NCBI GenBank assembly: GCA_029203185.1
Contig: CP119310.1
Location: 372,001-436,000, forward strand
DNA: 64,000 nucleotides
Direction: 5' to 3'
Source: Candidatus Chryseobacterium colombiense
GTDB taxonomy: Bacteria > Bacteroidota > Bacteroidia > Flavobacteriales > Weeksellaceae
A program made the position numbers and the translations under genes. Below are positions 42,438-51,872 of the stretch, piece by piece. The notes beneath the pieces were generated by a model. It had not been told where the DNA came from. It searched no databases and worked only from the letters and a program-made list of their open reading frames with translations. Within the stretch, counting starts at the first letter, position 1, and the number at the start of each line of letters is the position of its first letter.

Positions 42438-43394
42438 TTAACTATTGTTGGGATGCAACCAAACTATTTTTTGAGTTGATTCATGTTCTCGTCCGAGAAT
42501 GTCTCGATACAGATCGGGTCGTCGTGCATTAATATAACGATATCCGCCGGCTTGCATGAGTTTTTCGTGTGTAATGGTTGTAATGACAAAACTATCTTCA
42601 AATGTACGGCATTCAGCAAGAATATCCCCGAATGGATCTAAAATCATGGAACACCCATTTTTTAATTGATCATCATCCATGCCGATAGGATTTGAGAAAA
42701 CAACATAAACTGCATTGTCATAAGCTCTAGCTGGTAACCATTTCATCAGCCAGCTGCGTCCTTTCATTCCGTCAAATTCCAAGCGTAGTGACGTTGGATC
42801 GTTTTCTCGGTTCTGCCAGAGCTGAATATCTACGAAGCCTGCTCCGGGCCGAGACGAAGGTGTACACATCGTCACATGAGGCATAAAAATTATATCGGCA
42901 CCCAATAATTTTGTCGCACGTACATTTTCAATCACATTATTATCATAACAGATTAAAATACCACATTTCCATCCTTTAATTTCAAAAATGGTATAGTTTT
43001 GTCCTGCAGTTAGATGAGGATTTATAAAAGGATGTAACTTACGGTGTTTTGCAATTAATCCATTGCCGTCTACACAGATGTAAGGCTTGTATAAATTATC
43101 ATTTTCATCTTTCTCAAATAAACCCGCAAGAATAATGATATTATATTTAGCCGCTATCGCAATCAGTTGCCGGGTACTTTCCCCGTCGGGAACAAGTTCG
43201 GCGATAGCAAGCATTTGCTCTTTATCTAAATTTCGTGCAAAGGTATAACCTGTAATGGAGCATTCGTGAAAAGCAATCACTTCCGCTCCTTGTGCGGCAG
43301 CTTCTTGTGCCAATTTTTCAATAACAGAAAGATTATAGGCTTTGTCCGCACTTTTATGCTCAAACTGTGCGGTTGCCATTTTTAATTTGTCCAT
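42438..43394 (-). CDS. nitrilase/cyanide hydratase superfamily amidohydrolase
   Basis: 318 residues with the catalytic triad: Glu44 (FHECSITG), Lys119 (KHRKLHPF) and Cys149 (GILICYDNN). These enzymes hydrolyse nitriles, amides or N-carbamoyl compounds. Length and flanks resemble the carbon-nitrogen hydrolase branch acting on small amides; the substrate is unknown. Co-directional with an AraC gene 41 bp upstream that probably regulates it. Confidence 0.9.
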   Translation of the reverse strand: MDKLKMATAQFEHKSADKAYNLSVIEKLAQEAAAQGAEVIAFHECSITGYTFARNLDKEQMLAIAELVPDGESTRQLIAIAAKYNIIILAGLFEKDENDNLYKPYICVDGNGLIAKHRKLHPFINPHLTAGQNYTIFEIKGWKCGILICYDNNVIENVRATKLLGADIIFMPHVTMCTPSSRPGAGFVDIQLWQNRENDPTSLRLEFDGMKGRSWLMKWLPARAYDNAVYVVFSNPIGMDDDQLKNGCSMILDPFGDILAECRTFEDSFVITTITHEKLMQAGGYRYINARRPDLYRDILGREHESTQKIVWLHPNNS

Positions 43395-43435
43395 ATTTTT
43401 TTGTTTAATCGATGGACAAAGCTAAACCAACATCC

Positions 43436-44314
43436 TTAAGCCAAATTGTATAAACCCGACATCTGATTAAGACCGTCTTTAAATTCCATAAAATTTACGG
43501 CGAGCCTGTTTGTGCTATTTAAATACTGGGAAGGTGTGATGCCTGTATATTTTTTAAACATTCTGATAAGATGAGACTGATCGAAATATCCGCTTTCATA
43601 GCTGATGCCGGTCAGATTGGCTTCAGTTGGTTTATTACGGAGTAATTTCAGAAAGGAGTGAAGTTGGATGATATTGACATATTTTTTTGGACTCATTCCG
43701 ACTTGTTGTGCAAATATTCTTTCTATGTGCCGCTCAGTATAACCAGTATAGTGAATAAGTTGTTCAATAGTTACCAAACCTTTATGCTGATCGATATGCT
43801 GCAGTACTTCAGGAAGTAAAGTTTGACCTGGGGATTTGCGTTTAAGTGATAATTCATAAAAGAAGATATTTAAGGCATTTACTTTCTCTGTTGCATATGT
43901 AAGATTGAAAAGGCTTTCATAGAGATTATTAGCTAGCGATCCAAAAATTTCCTGTGAGCTAATGATCTGGTCTTTTAAATCAATAGCGGGAATGCCAAGC
44001 AGCCTGTACAGTCCATCGGGCTGAAATACAACAATAATAAAGGAAGCCTGTTCGAAAAAGGTGAGATCTTGAAAATGACTGATCTGGCCATATAAAAATG
44101 AATTCGGAAGGTGCTGACTGTGATTGATAGATAAGTTGCTTTTATTCAGAAGGAATACCATCCCGGTATTTCCATCCGAAAATAAACGCAGTTTTTTATG
44201 CTGATCATGAGCACTTTCCAAAAAAAGATAGTGTTTAATATAGGGAGCTAAAATTTTTATTGGAAGTATCTGCATAAGCCGGATCCGGAAATTTACTATC
44301 TCAAATGTACGCAT
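43436..44314 (-). CDS. AraC-family regulator
   Basis: 292 residues. C-terminal AraC HTH: IEQLIHYTGYTERHIERIFAQQVGMSPKKYVNI and LTGISYESGYFDQSHLIRMFKKYTGITPSQYL. The N-terminal part (LPIKILAPYIKHYLFLES...FSDGNTGMVFLLNKSN) resembles the DUF6597-type sensor domain. A start at Met14 (44275) is also possible. It reads into the nitrilase gene and probably controls it. Confidence 0.9.
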   Translation of the reverse strand: MRTFEIVNFRIRLMQILPIKILAPYIKHYLFLESAHDQHKKLRLFSDGNTGMVFLLNKSNLSINHSQHLPNSFLYGQISHFQDLTFFEQASFIIVVFQPDGLYRLLGIPAIDLKDQIISSQEIFGSLANNLYESLFNLTYATEKVNALNIFFYELSLKRKSPGQTLLPEVLQHIDQHKGLVTIEQLIHYTGYTERHIERIFAQQVGMSPKKYVNIIQLHSFLKLLRNKPTEANLTGISYESGYFDQSHLIRMFKKYTGITPSQYLNSTNRLAVNFMEFKDGLNQMSGLYNLA

Positions 44315-44645
44315 TTCCCATTGTTATGGAAAATGAAGTAAAGCTCAATTTTTAAAGTCTAAAGAATAGAAATAGTGTGTTCTTAAAAATCTATCATATT
44401 AATCGGTGTTTTTTGTTTTTCTTTAATATAACTGTGTGAAAAATTAGAACAGAATATCAAAATTCCTTGTTTTAAATAAAATTTTAGACATCGTAATTAT
44501 GATTATTGCAATCTGTTGAAAGTAAGTGTTTTACGTGTTGTTTGCTGTTTGGTGGATATCGTAAAAAAAATAATATTTAGTGTGTTTTTGATAATGTTAA
44601 GGCTAAAATTTTATTAAAAAATCAATGTTTATTCAAATTAGTTTA
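44315..44645. other. divergent intergenic region (AraC / ilv operon)
   Basis: No gene. It holds AT-rich DNA upstream of the ilv promoter at 44646 and presumably the promoter of the minus-strand AraC gene. No clear operator was recognised. Confidence 0.35.
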
Positions 44646-44653
44646 TACATTTG
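44646..44653 (+). promoter_or_regulatory. -7 box of the ilv operon leader
   Basis: TACATTTG is a perfect match to TAnnTTTG. Transcription should begin near 44660, some 15 nt before the leader-peptide ATG at 44675. A GTTT at 44627-44630 is a weak -33 candidate. Confidence 0.65.
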
Positions 44654-44674
44654 TATCGTTCAAAACGAGCAGAT

Positions 44675-44731
44675 ATGAATAAAACAATAATTATTTTCTT
44701 CATCCTTGTCATTATCGGATTCCGGTGGTGA
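44675..44731 (+). CDS. ilv operon leader peptide (attenuator)
   Basis: An 18-residue frame MNKTIIIFFILVIIGFRW ending in TGA. Eight of 18 residues are Ile, Leu or Val, including III and II runs. It lies just after the ilv promoter and about 40 nt before a strong terminator, the standard arrangement for attenuation: if charged Ile/Leu/Val tRNA is scarce the ribosome stalls and the terminator does not form. No ribosome-binding sequence is obvious, as usual in Bacteroidetes. Confidence 0.75.
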   Translation: MNKTIIIFFILVIIGFRW

Positions 44732-44771
44732 GTGATGGCTTGTGATAATTATTGAAATTGAAATAATACAG

Positions 44772-44800
44772 ACCATTCTCATCACGAGAATGGTTTTTTT
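44772..44800 (+). terminator. attenuator terminator of the ilv operon
   Basis: A perfect 9-bp stem ACCATTCTC (44772-44780) / GAGAATGGT (44786-44794), 5-nt loop, 7-T run. It lies between the leader peptide and ilvE. An upstream hairpin (ATTATT...AATAAT, about 44748-44767) may be part of the alternative fold. Confidence 0.85.
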
Positions 44801-44845
44801 ATTTAAAAAAATAAAACAATAATAAATATAAAAAATCAATACAAA

Positions 44846-45748
44846 ATGTATTACAATGACGACAGTGTTCTCTTTTTTGATGGGGAATATGTGAAAGCAA
44901 AAGAAGCCAAGACTGACTTGTACGGTCAATCGTTGCATTACGGATATGCCGTTTTCGAAGGAATTAAATCTTATAAAACAGCCAATGGAACCAAAATTTT
45001 CAAAGCAGAGGAACATTACGACAGACTTCGTAAATCTGCAGAAACAATGATGATGCCTTTCGATTATTCTACCGAAGAAATGGTTGAAATTACCTACCAA
45101 CTTTTGGAACTGAATAATCTGAGCAATGCTTACATTCGTCCATTAGTGATTTGTTCTCCGAATATGTCGTTGTCAAAAGGTCAAAAAAGTTATCTCGTAA
45201 TCGAGGTTTGGAATTGGGATAATGGTTATATGGCAAACAAAATGAGAATTATGACGTCGTCATTTGAACGTCCAAACCCCAAAGCTTTCAAGGTGGAAGC
45301 AAAAGTGAGCGGTCATTATGTAAACTCCATTTTGGCTTGTCAGGAAGCTAAGGACAAAGGTTTCGACGAAGCTTTAGTCTTAGATGCTCAAGGAAATGTA
45401 GCAGAAAGTTCCGGCGCCAATATTTTCTTTGAAAAAGACGGAAAGCTTTTCACACCAGCAAAAGGAAGTATTCTTCCTGGAATTACAAGAGCTACTGTTT
45501 TTGAAATCTGCAGTCAATTAGGAATTCCTTACGAGGAAAAGTTCTTCAAACCAGAAGAAATGAAAGGTGCAGATGCAGGATTTTTCTGCGGAACGGCGGC
45601 GGAAATTGTGGCTTTGGATTCTCTTGATAACGTTCCTTTCAAACTGAATTGGGAAGACAGTTTATCATCTAAAGTTCAGACAGCTTATCGTCATCTTGTG
45701 TTAGAAGAAGATTATTCATACCTGAAATCAAAATTGCAATATGTGTAA
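44846..45748 (+). CDS. ilvE: branched-chain aminotransferase (class IV)
   Basis: 300 residues. PLP enzyme of fold type IV exchanging amino groups between glutamate and the keto acids of Val, Leu and Ile. Visible: the GQSLHYGYAVFEGIKSYKT N-terminal region, the PLP Lys153 in VEAKVSGHYVNSIL, AESSGANIFF, and PAKGSILPGITRATV for the phosphate and substrate. First structural gene of the operon and overlaps ilvD by 8 bp. Confidence 0.95.
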   Translation: MYYNDDSVLFFDGEYVKAKEAKTDLYGQSLHYGYAVFEGIKSYKTANGTKIFKAEEHYDRLRKSAETMMMPFDYSTEEMVEITYQLLELNNLSNAYIRPLVICSPNMSLSKGQKSYLVIEVWNWDNGYMANKMRIMTSSFERPNPKAFKVEAKVSGHYVNSILACQEAKDKGFDEALVLDAQGNVAESSGANIFFEKDGKLFTPAKGSILPGITRATVFEICSQLGIPYEEKFFKPEEMKGADAGFFCGTAAEIVALDSLDNVPFKLNWEDSLSSKVQTAYRHLVLEEDYSYLKSKLQYV

Positions 45749-47426
45749 CGTAGAATTGAATAAATATTCCAAAACACTGACGAAAGACCCGACTCAGCCT
45801 GCAACTCAGGCAATGTTTTACGGGATTGGTTTTCAAAAGGAAGACTTCGACAAAGCACAGATTGGAATTGCAAGTATGGGTTACGACGGCAATACTTGCA
45901 ATATGCACCTCAATGGTCTTGCTGAGATTGTGAAAAAAGGAGTTAAAGAACAGAATTTGGTCGGATTAATGTTCCACACCATCGGAATCAGTGACGGAAT
46001 GACCAACGGAACCGACGGAATGCGCTATTCTCTCGTAAGTCGCGACATCATTGCAGATTCTATCGAAGCCGTTTGTGCCGGACAATATTACGACGGATTG
46101 ATTACAGTTCCCGGTTGCGACAAAAATATGCCAGGTTCTCTGATGGCAATGGCTCGTCTCAACCGTCCTTCGATAATGGTTTATGGCGGAAGTATTGCGC
46201 CGGGACATTACAAAGGCGAAGATTTGAACATCGTTTCAGCTTTCGAAGCATTGGGAAACAAAATCGCAGGTAAAATTTCTGAAGAAGATTTCCAAGGAGT
46301 AATTCAAAATTCCTGTCCAAGCGCAGGTGCGTGTGGCGGAATGTACACGGCAAACACAATGGCTTCCGCAATTGAAGCTCTTGGAATGAGTTTACCTTAT
46401 TCTTCGTCTTACCCTGCACTTAGTAAAGAGAAAAAAGAAGAATGTCAGTTTGCCGGACATTACGTTAAAATCCTTTTGGAGAAAGACATCAAACCATCCG
46501 ATATAATGACACCAAAGGCTTTCGAAAATGCTTTAAGGCTGATTATGATTCTGGGTGGAAGTACCAATGCGGTTCTCCATTTTATAGCGATTGCAAAATC
46601 TATCGGATACAATTTGACTTTGGATGATTTCCAAAAAATCAGTGATGAAACACCATTTTTAGCCGACCTTAAACCAAGTGGAAAATATCTGATGGAAGAT
46701 CTTCACAAAGTTGGTGGAGTTCCGGCTGTGATGAAGTATTTATTGGATTTAGGCTTGCTTAATGGAGATTGTTTAACGGTTACAGGGAAAACTATTGCCG
46801 AAAATCTGGAGCACGTCACTTCAATTATCGACAGACAGCAAAATATCATTCACGATATCAAAAATCCAATCAAAGAAACCGGACATATCAGAATTATGTA
46901 CGGAAATCTTGCTGAGAAAGGTTCTGTTGCAAAAATCACAGGAAAAGAAGGTGCTTATTTTAAAGGAACAGCGATTGTTTTCGACGGAGAAAAAGAATTC
47001 ATCAAAGGTATCGAAGACAAAAAAATTCAGGAAGGAAATGTAGTTGTAATCAAGAACGAAGGTCCAAAAGGTGCTCCAGGAATGCCAGAAATGTTGAAAC
47101 CTACTTCCGCTTTGATGGGTTCTGGCTTAGGTAAAAATGTTGCGTTGATTACTGACGGAAGATTTTCAGGCGGAACGCACGGTTTCGTTGTAGGTCACAT
47201 TACGCCTGAAGCTTTTGCCGGAGGATTAATTGGTTTAATTAAAGATGGTGACGTGATTGAATTGGATGCAGAAAAAAATACCATCAACGCACTGTTGTCG
47301 GACGAAGAAATTGCCAGTAGAAAAGCCAGTTTCATTCAACCTGAATATAAAGTAAAAAGCGGTGTGTTATACAAATATGCCAAGTCTGTAGCAGATGCGT
47401 CGCAAGGTTGTGTAACCGACTTGTAA
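45741..47426 (+). CDS. ilvD: dihydroxy-acid dehydratase
   Basis: 561 residues, the usual IlvD size. Fe-S enzyme that dehydrates dihydroxy acids to the keto acids of Val and Ile. Conserved Cys/Asp motifs GCDKNMPGSLMA (about residue 118) and SCPSAGACGGMYTANTMA (about 190), and the C-terminal TDGRFSGGTHGFVVGH. It overlaps ilvE. Confidence 0.96.
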   Translation: MCNVELNKYSKTLTKDPTQPATQAMFYGIGFQKEDFDKAQIGIASMGYDGNTCNMHLNGLAEIVKKGVKEQNLVGLMFHTIGISDGMTNGTDGMRYSLVSRDIIADSIEAVCAGQYYDGLITVPGCDKNMPGSLMAMARLNRPSIMVYGGSIAPGHYKGEDLNIVSAFEALGNKIAGKISEEDFQGVIQNSCPSAGACGGMYTANTMASAIEALGMSLPYSSSYPALSKEKKEECQFAGHYVKILLEKDIKPSDIMTPKAFENALRLIMILGGSTNAVLHFIAIAKSIGYNLTLDDFQKISDETPFLADLKPSGKYLMEDLHKVGGVPAVMKYLLDLGLLNGDCLTVTGKTIAENLEHVTSIIDRQQNIIHDIKNPIKETGHIRIMYGNLAEKGSVAKITGKEGAYFKGTAIVFDGEKEFIKGIEDKKIQEGNVVVIKNEGPKGAPGMPEMLKPTSALMGSGLGKNVALITDGRFSGGTHGFVVGHITPEAFAGGLIGLIKDGDVIELDAEKNTINALLSDEEIASRKASFIQPEYKVKSGVLYKYAKSVADASQGCVTDL

Positions 47427-47528
47427 CCGATAAAGAATGAAATAAAATACAATCCAAACAAAGAACCTAAAGGATTCAATTTGAATCACCGTAGGTGTAA
47501 CTTATGGAGTAAATGAAAAATATTAAAA

Positions 47529-49271
47529 ATGAATAATACCATTTCACGAATAGAAAATATAGAATTAGAACAGCCAAAAGCGATAGAAATATCAGGTTCA
47601 AAAGCCGTTTTAGAAGCTCTGTTACAAGAAAATGTCGACACGATTTTCGGTTATCCTGGTGGCGCAATTATGCCGATTTATGATGCGTTGTACGATTATT
47701 CCGAAAAACTAAAACATATTTTGGTTCGCCACGAACAGGGCGCAATCCACGCTGCACAGGGATTTGCAAGAACTTCGGGGAAAACCGGAGTCGTGTTCGC
47801 AACCAGCGGTCCCGGTGCAACCAATTTGGTAACAGGTTTAGCAGATGCGATGATAGACAGCAATCCGATTGTCTGCATTACAGGTCAGGTTTTCGCCTCA
47901 CTTTTGGGAACGGATGCTTTTCAGGAAACGGACGTTATCAACATCACTACACCTGTTACAAAATGGAATTATCAGGTAACCGATGCAACAGAAATTCCTG
48001 AAGCAATAGCCAAAGCTTTTCACATTGCAAGTACAGGTCGTCCCGGTCCGGTTTTAATTGATATTACCAAAAATGCTCAGCTCCAATTATTCGGATATTT
48101 AGGTTACAAAAAATGTAATCACATCAGAAGTTATCGCCCTGAACCGGAAATCAGAAATGAATACATTGAGCAGGCTGCAGAATTAATTAATCAAGCAAAA
48201 AAACCATTTGTACTGTTTGGGCAAGGTGTGATTTTAGGAAAAGCAGAGGAAGAATTCAAAGCATTTATTGAAAAAATAAATCTTCCCGCAGCAGCAACTG
48301 TAATGGGATTGAGTGCGCTTCCAACGAACCACAAACTACATGTCGGAATGCTGGGAATGCACGGCAATTATGCACCAAATGTTATGACCAACGAATGCGA
48401 TGTTCTGATTGCGGTCGGAATGCGTTTCGACGACAGAGTAACTGGACGTTTGGATAAATATGCGAAACAGGCAAAAATTATCCATCTTGATATTGACCCT
48501 GCCGAAATCGATAAAAACGTGAAAACAACTGTTCCGGTTTGGGGAAATTGTAAAAAGACGCTTCCACTTTTAACTGCTTTATTGAAAGACAATGACCATT
48601 CCGGATGGCTGGAAAAATTCCGTGAGTTGGAAAAAGAAGAGGTTAAAGAAGTCATTCAAAATGAACTTAATCCAACAACTGATGTAATGACAATGGGAGA
48701 AGTCATCAAAGTTCTTAATGAATTAACAAATGGTGATGCAATCATCACAACCGATGTTGGTCAGCATCAAATGGTTGCCTGTCGATATGCGAATTTCAAT
48801 AATTCCAAATCCAGCGTAACATCTGGAGGCTTGGGAACAATGGGATTTGGTTTACCAGCCGCAATTGGCGCTTGGTATGGTGCACCGGAAAAAACAGTGG
48901 TTGCAATCATTGGAGATGGCGGATTCCAAATGACGTTGCAGGAATTGGGAACAATTATGCAGTTCGGAGCGAAGGTTAAAATCCTCATTCTCAATAATGA
49001 ATTTCTTGGAATGGTAAGACAATGGCAGCAATTGTTCCACGATAGACGGTATTCTTTCGTAAACATTACAAGTCCGGATTTCGTGGCAGTTGCAAAAGGT
49101 TATTATATCGATGGACAGAAAATTTCCGAAAGAAAAGATCTGAAAACCGCTTTGGAAACAATGCTTAATCAAGATGGAGCTTATCTTCTTGAAGTAATGG
49201 TTGGGAAAGAAAATAACGTTTTTCCAATGGTAGCACAAGGAACTTCGGTTTCAGAAATCAGACTTAAATAA
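47529..49271 (+). CDS. ilvB: acetolactate synthase, large (catalytic) subunit
   Basis: 580 residues. TPP-dependent enzyme condensing pyruvate with pyruvate or 2-oxobutyrate. N-terminal PYR domain with the catalytic Glu in VRHEQGAIHAAQGFARTSG; central FAD-binding domain (HVGMLGMHGNYAPN); TPP motif GDGGFQMTLQELGT...NNEFLGMVRQWQ near 460-500. A short T-rich leader (47427-47528) separates it from ilvD. Confidence 0.96.
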   Translation: MNNTISRIENIELEQPKAIEISGSKAVLEALLQENVDTIFGYPGGAIMPIYDALYDYSEKLKHILVRHEQGAIHAAQGFARTSGKTGVVFATSGPGATNLVTGLADAMIDSNPIVCITGQVFASLLGTDAFQETDVINITTPVTKWNYQVTDATEIPEAIAKAFHIASTGRPGPVLIDITKNAQLQLFGYLGYKKCNHIRSYRPEPEIRNEYIEQAAELINQAKKPFVLFGQGVILGKAEEEFKAFIEKINLPAAATVMGLSALPTNHKLHVGMLGMHGNYAPNVMTNECDVLIAVGMRFDDRVTGRLDKYAKQAKIIHLDIDPAEIDKNVKTTVPVWGNCKKTLPLLTALLKDNDHSGWLEKFRELEKEEVKEVIQNELNPTTDVMTMGEVIKVLNELTNGDAIITTDVGQHQMVACRYANFNNSKSSVTSGGLGTMGFGLPAAIGAWYGAPEKTVVAIIGDGGFQMTLQELGTIMQFGAKVKILILNNEFLGMVRQWQQLFHDRRYSFVNITSPDFVAVAKGYYIDGQKISERKDLKTALETMLNQDGAYLLEVMVGKENNVFPMVAQGTSVSEIRLK

Positions 49272-49280
49272 AAGAAGAAA

Positions 49281-49871
49281 ATGGAGAAACAAGAATTTAC
49301 CATCACATTATACACCGAGAATTCGGTCGGATTAATCGGCAGAATATCTGGGATTTTCTCACGCAGAAAAATAAATATCGAGAGTCTTAATACTTCTCCT
49401 TCCGAAGTCGAAGGCATTCACAGATTCACAATTCTCATCAATGAAACAGAGGAAGTCGTAAGGAAACTCTGCCGTCAGCTGGAAAAACAAATCGATGTTC
49501 TGAAAGCTTATTTCAATACCGATGACGAGATTGTCTGGCAGGAGCAGGCACTTTACAAAGTTCCCGCAGATGTTGTGACAGAAAAGGTCTATGTAGAACG
49601 GTTACTTCGTCAGTATGGCGCATCCACGGTTGTGATTCGTCAGGATTACATCGTTTTTGAAACAGCAGGACATCGGGAAGAAATCGACCGATTGACCGAA
49701 GAACTCAATAAATATGGTCTCATCGAGTTTGTGAGAGGTGCAAGAATCGCCATCATCAAAAACAGCGCAGGAATCCACGAAAAAGTCCTCGAGTTTGAAA
49801 AAAGAGAACCTTCACCCGAACTCATAGAAAACGAATATCTCGACAAAAGAGACGATGTTTTCACAATGTAA
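49281..49871 (+). CDS. ilvN: acetolactate synthase, small (regulatory) subunit
   Basis: 196 residues. N-terminal ACT domain (FTITLYTENSVGLIGRISGIFSRRKINIESLNTSPSE) binding the feedback inhibitor valine. A second, ACT-like half follows (YVERLLRQYGASTVVIRQDYIVFETAGHREEIDRL). It starts 9 bp after ilvB, its obligate partner. Confidence 0.95.
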   Translation: MEKQEFTITLYTENSVGLIGRISGIFSRRKINIESLNTSPSEVEGIHRFTILINETEEVVRKLCRQLEKQIDVLKAYFNTDDEIVWQEQALYKVPADVVTEKVYVERLLRQYGASTVVIRQDYIVFETAGHREEIDRLTEELNKYGLIEFVRGARIAIIKNSAGIHEKVLEFEKREPSPELIENEYLDKRDDVFTM

Positions 49872-49888
49872 ATAAAGAATCAAACTTT

Positions 49889-49961
49889 GTTGAGCGTAAG
49901 CGTCTTAGTGAACTTAAAAATATTCAATTGTTAAAAAATCTTCGTGCGCTTTGTGTTTAAT
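49889..49961 (+). repeat. half copy of the intergenic inverted-repeat family
   Basis: Between ilvN and ilvC, a sequence with TTAGTGAACTTAAAA and an end TTCGTGCGCTTTGTGTTT. It aligns with 51784-51851 and with the right halves of the full elements at 61274 and 62630. Apart from this the 196-bp ilvN-ilvC spacer shows nothing. Confidence 0.5.
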
Positions 49962-50067
49962 TTTCAATACATATTCAAAACAAAATTTAAAAATCAAAAA
50001 ATATTAATCCTAAAAAGTAGTTACGGTAATCTTTTTACTTGATACTTTTTACTTTTTACTTAAAAAT

Positions 50068-51549
50068 ATGGCAAATTATTTCAATACCTTATCACTCAGA
50101 GACCAGTTACATCAGTTAGGACAGGCAGAATTTATGGACACCTCAGAGTTTTCTGATGGCGTTTCTGCATTGAAAGGAAAGAAAATCGTAGTAGTTGGTT
50201 GCGGAGCTCAGGGGCTGAATCAAGGTCTGAATCTGAGAGATAGCGGACTGGATGTTTCTTACGCATTGCGTCAGGAAGCTATCGACCAAAAGAGAGATTC
50301 GTGGAAAAACGCAACCGAAAATAATTTCAAAGTCGGAACTTACGAAGAACTGATTCCAACTGCGGATTTGGTAATTAATTTGACTCCGGACAAACAACAT
50401 ACTTCCGTGATTAATGCAGTTCAGCCTTTGATGAAACAGGGTGCGACTTTGTCTTATTCACACGGTTTCAATATCGTGGAAGAAGGAATGCAAATCCGTA
50501 AAGATTTGACGGTGATTATGGTTGCTCCAAAATGCCCGGGTTCCGAAGTTCGTGCCGAATATCTGCGTGGTTTCGGTGTTCCAACGTTGATTGCCGTTCA
50601 TCCCGAAAATGATCCTCAGGGAAAAGGTTGGGCAGAAGCAAAAGCGTATTGCGTGGGAACTGGCGGTCATAAAGCCGGTGTTTTGAAATCCTCTTTCGTT
50701 GCCGAAGTGAAGTCAGATTTAATGGGCGAGCAGACCATTTTATGCGGACTTTTGCAGACCGGTTCTATTCTTTCGTTTGACAAAATGGTGGAGAAAGGTG
50801 TTGATGCAGGTTACGCTTCCAAACTGGTTCAATACGGCGTTGAGGTAATTACAGAAGCCTTGAAACACGGCGGTGTGAGCGGAATGCTGGACAGACTTTC
50901 CAATCCTGCAAAACTAAAAGCGTTCGAATTGTCCGAAGAATTGAAAGACATTATGCGTCCACTTTTCCAGAAACATCAGGACGATATTATTTCGGGCGAA
51001 TTTTCTAAAACAATGATGGAAGACTGGGCAAACGGCGATGCCAATCTTTTGAAATGGAGAGCTGAAACAGGAGAAACCGCTTTCGAAAAAACACCTGCAG
51101 GCGATGTGAAAATCGAGGAGCAGGAATATTTTGATAATTACCTTTTGATGTCGGCATTCATCAGAGCGGGCGTTGAATTGGCGTTCGAAACAATGGTTGA
51201 AGCCGGAATAAAGCAGGAATCCGCTTATTACGAGTCACTTCACGAAACACCTTTGATTGCGAATACCATCGCACGAAAAAAACTGTTCGAGATGAATCGT
51301 GTGATTTCCGACACCGCAGAATACGGCTGTTATCTTTTCGACCAGGCTTGTAAACCTTTGCTGGCAGATTTTATGAAATCAGTGGATACAGATTTGGTTG
51401 GAAAAGACTTTAACGAAGGCAAAAAAGCTTCGGTTGACAACGCTCAATTAGTTCATGTAAACGATATTTTGAGAAATCATCCTGTAGAAATTGTCGGCAG
51501 AAAACTGCGTCAGGCAATGACGGCGATGAAGTCGATTAAAACAGTTTAA
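50068..51549 (+). CDS. ilvC: ketol-acid reductoisomerase (class II)
   Basis: 493 residues, the long class II KARI form. NAD(P)-binding VVGCGAQGLNQGLNLRDSGL near residue 40; metal- and substrate-binding KSDLMGEQTILCGLLQTG (about 211-228); duplicated knotted C-terminal domain ending MTAMKSIKTV. Converts acetolactate to dihydroxyisovalerate. The spacers on both sides carry repetitive sequence. Confidence 0.96.
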   Translation: MANYFNTLSLRDQLHQLGQAEFMDTSEFSDGVSALKGKKIVVVGCGAQGLNQGLNLRDSGLDVSYALRQEAIDQKRDSWKNATENNFKVGTYEELIPTADLVINLTPDKQHTSVINAVQPLMKQGATLSYSHGFNIVEEGMQIRKDLTVIMVAPKCPGSEVRAEYLRGFGVPTLIAVHPENDPQGKGWAEAKAYCVGTGGHKAGVLKSSFVAEVKSDLMGEQTILCGLLQTGSILSFDKMVEKGVDAGYASKLVQYGVEVITEALKHGGVSGMLDRLSNPAKLKAFELSEELKDIMRPLFQKHQDDIISGEFSKTMMEDWANGDANLLKWRAETGETAFEKTPAGDVKIEEQEYFDNYLLMSAFIRAGVELAFETMVEAGIKQESAYYESLHETPLIANTIARKKLFEMNRVISDTAEYGCYLFDQACKPLLADFMKSVDTDLVGKDFNEGKKASVDNAQLVHVNDILRNHPVEIVGRKLRQAMTAMKSIKTV

Positions 51550-51574
51550 AATTAGGAGCTAATCCCGCTTTGAG

Positions 51575-51851
51575 TTTATGCTGAGCGTCGTCGAAGTGCT
51601 ATATCTTTTGCTCTTCGTTCCTCATCACAAAAGGATGCCGCTGCAATCGGGGCTAGGGGATTTGTCATAAAAATAAAGTTTGTTCCTAAATTCAAATTTT
51701 GTCATTCCATATAAAACCTAATGAGATAGTTTAAAACTGTTGAAATTCCTACGGAATGACAAATTATATGCAAAACCTTTTCTAAGCGAAGCGGCTTTGT
51801 GAACTTAAAACAGTTAGTTAATAAAAAAAATCTTTGTGCACTTTGTGTTCA
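51575..51851 (+). repeat. cluster of intergenic repeats between ilvC and the ABC gene
   Basis: Three repeat types sit in the 323-bp spacer. GCTGAGCGTCGTCGAAGTGC (about 51580) is of a kind widespread in flavobacterial spacers. An inverted pair TTTGTCATTCC (51698-51708) / GGAATGACAAA (51753-51763) follows. A half copy (51784-51851) of the inverted-repeat family matches 49889-49961. No gene is present. Confidence 0.6.
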
Positions 51852-51872
51852 AAATTGATTCAAAAAATAAAA

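Noticed and set aside
44660..45100. 146-codon minus-strand frame over the ilv leader
   Set aside because: It overlaps ilvE and its attenuator and lacks protein-like features.
51834..51872. Upstream start of the ABC protein
   Set aside because: The extra 13 residues come from repeat sequence; the ABC fold begins after ATG 51873.
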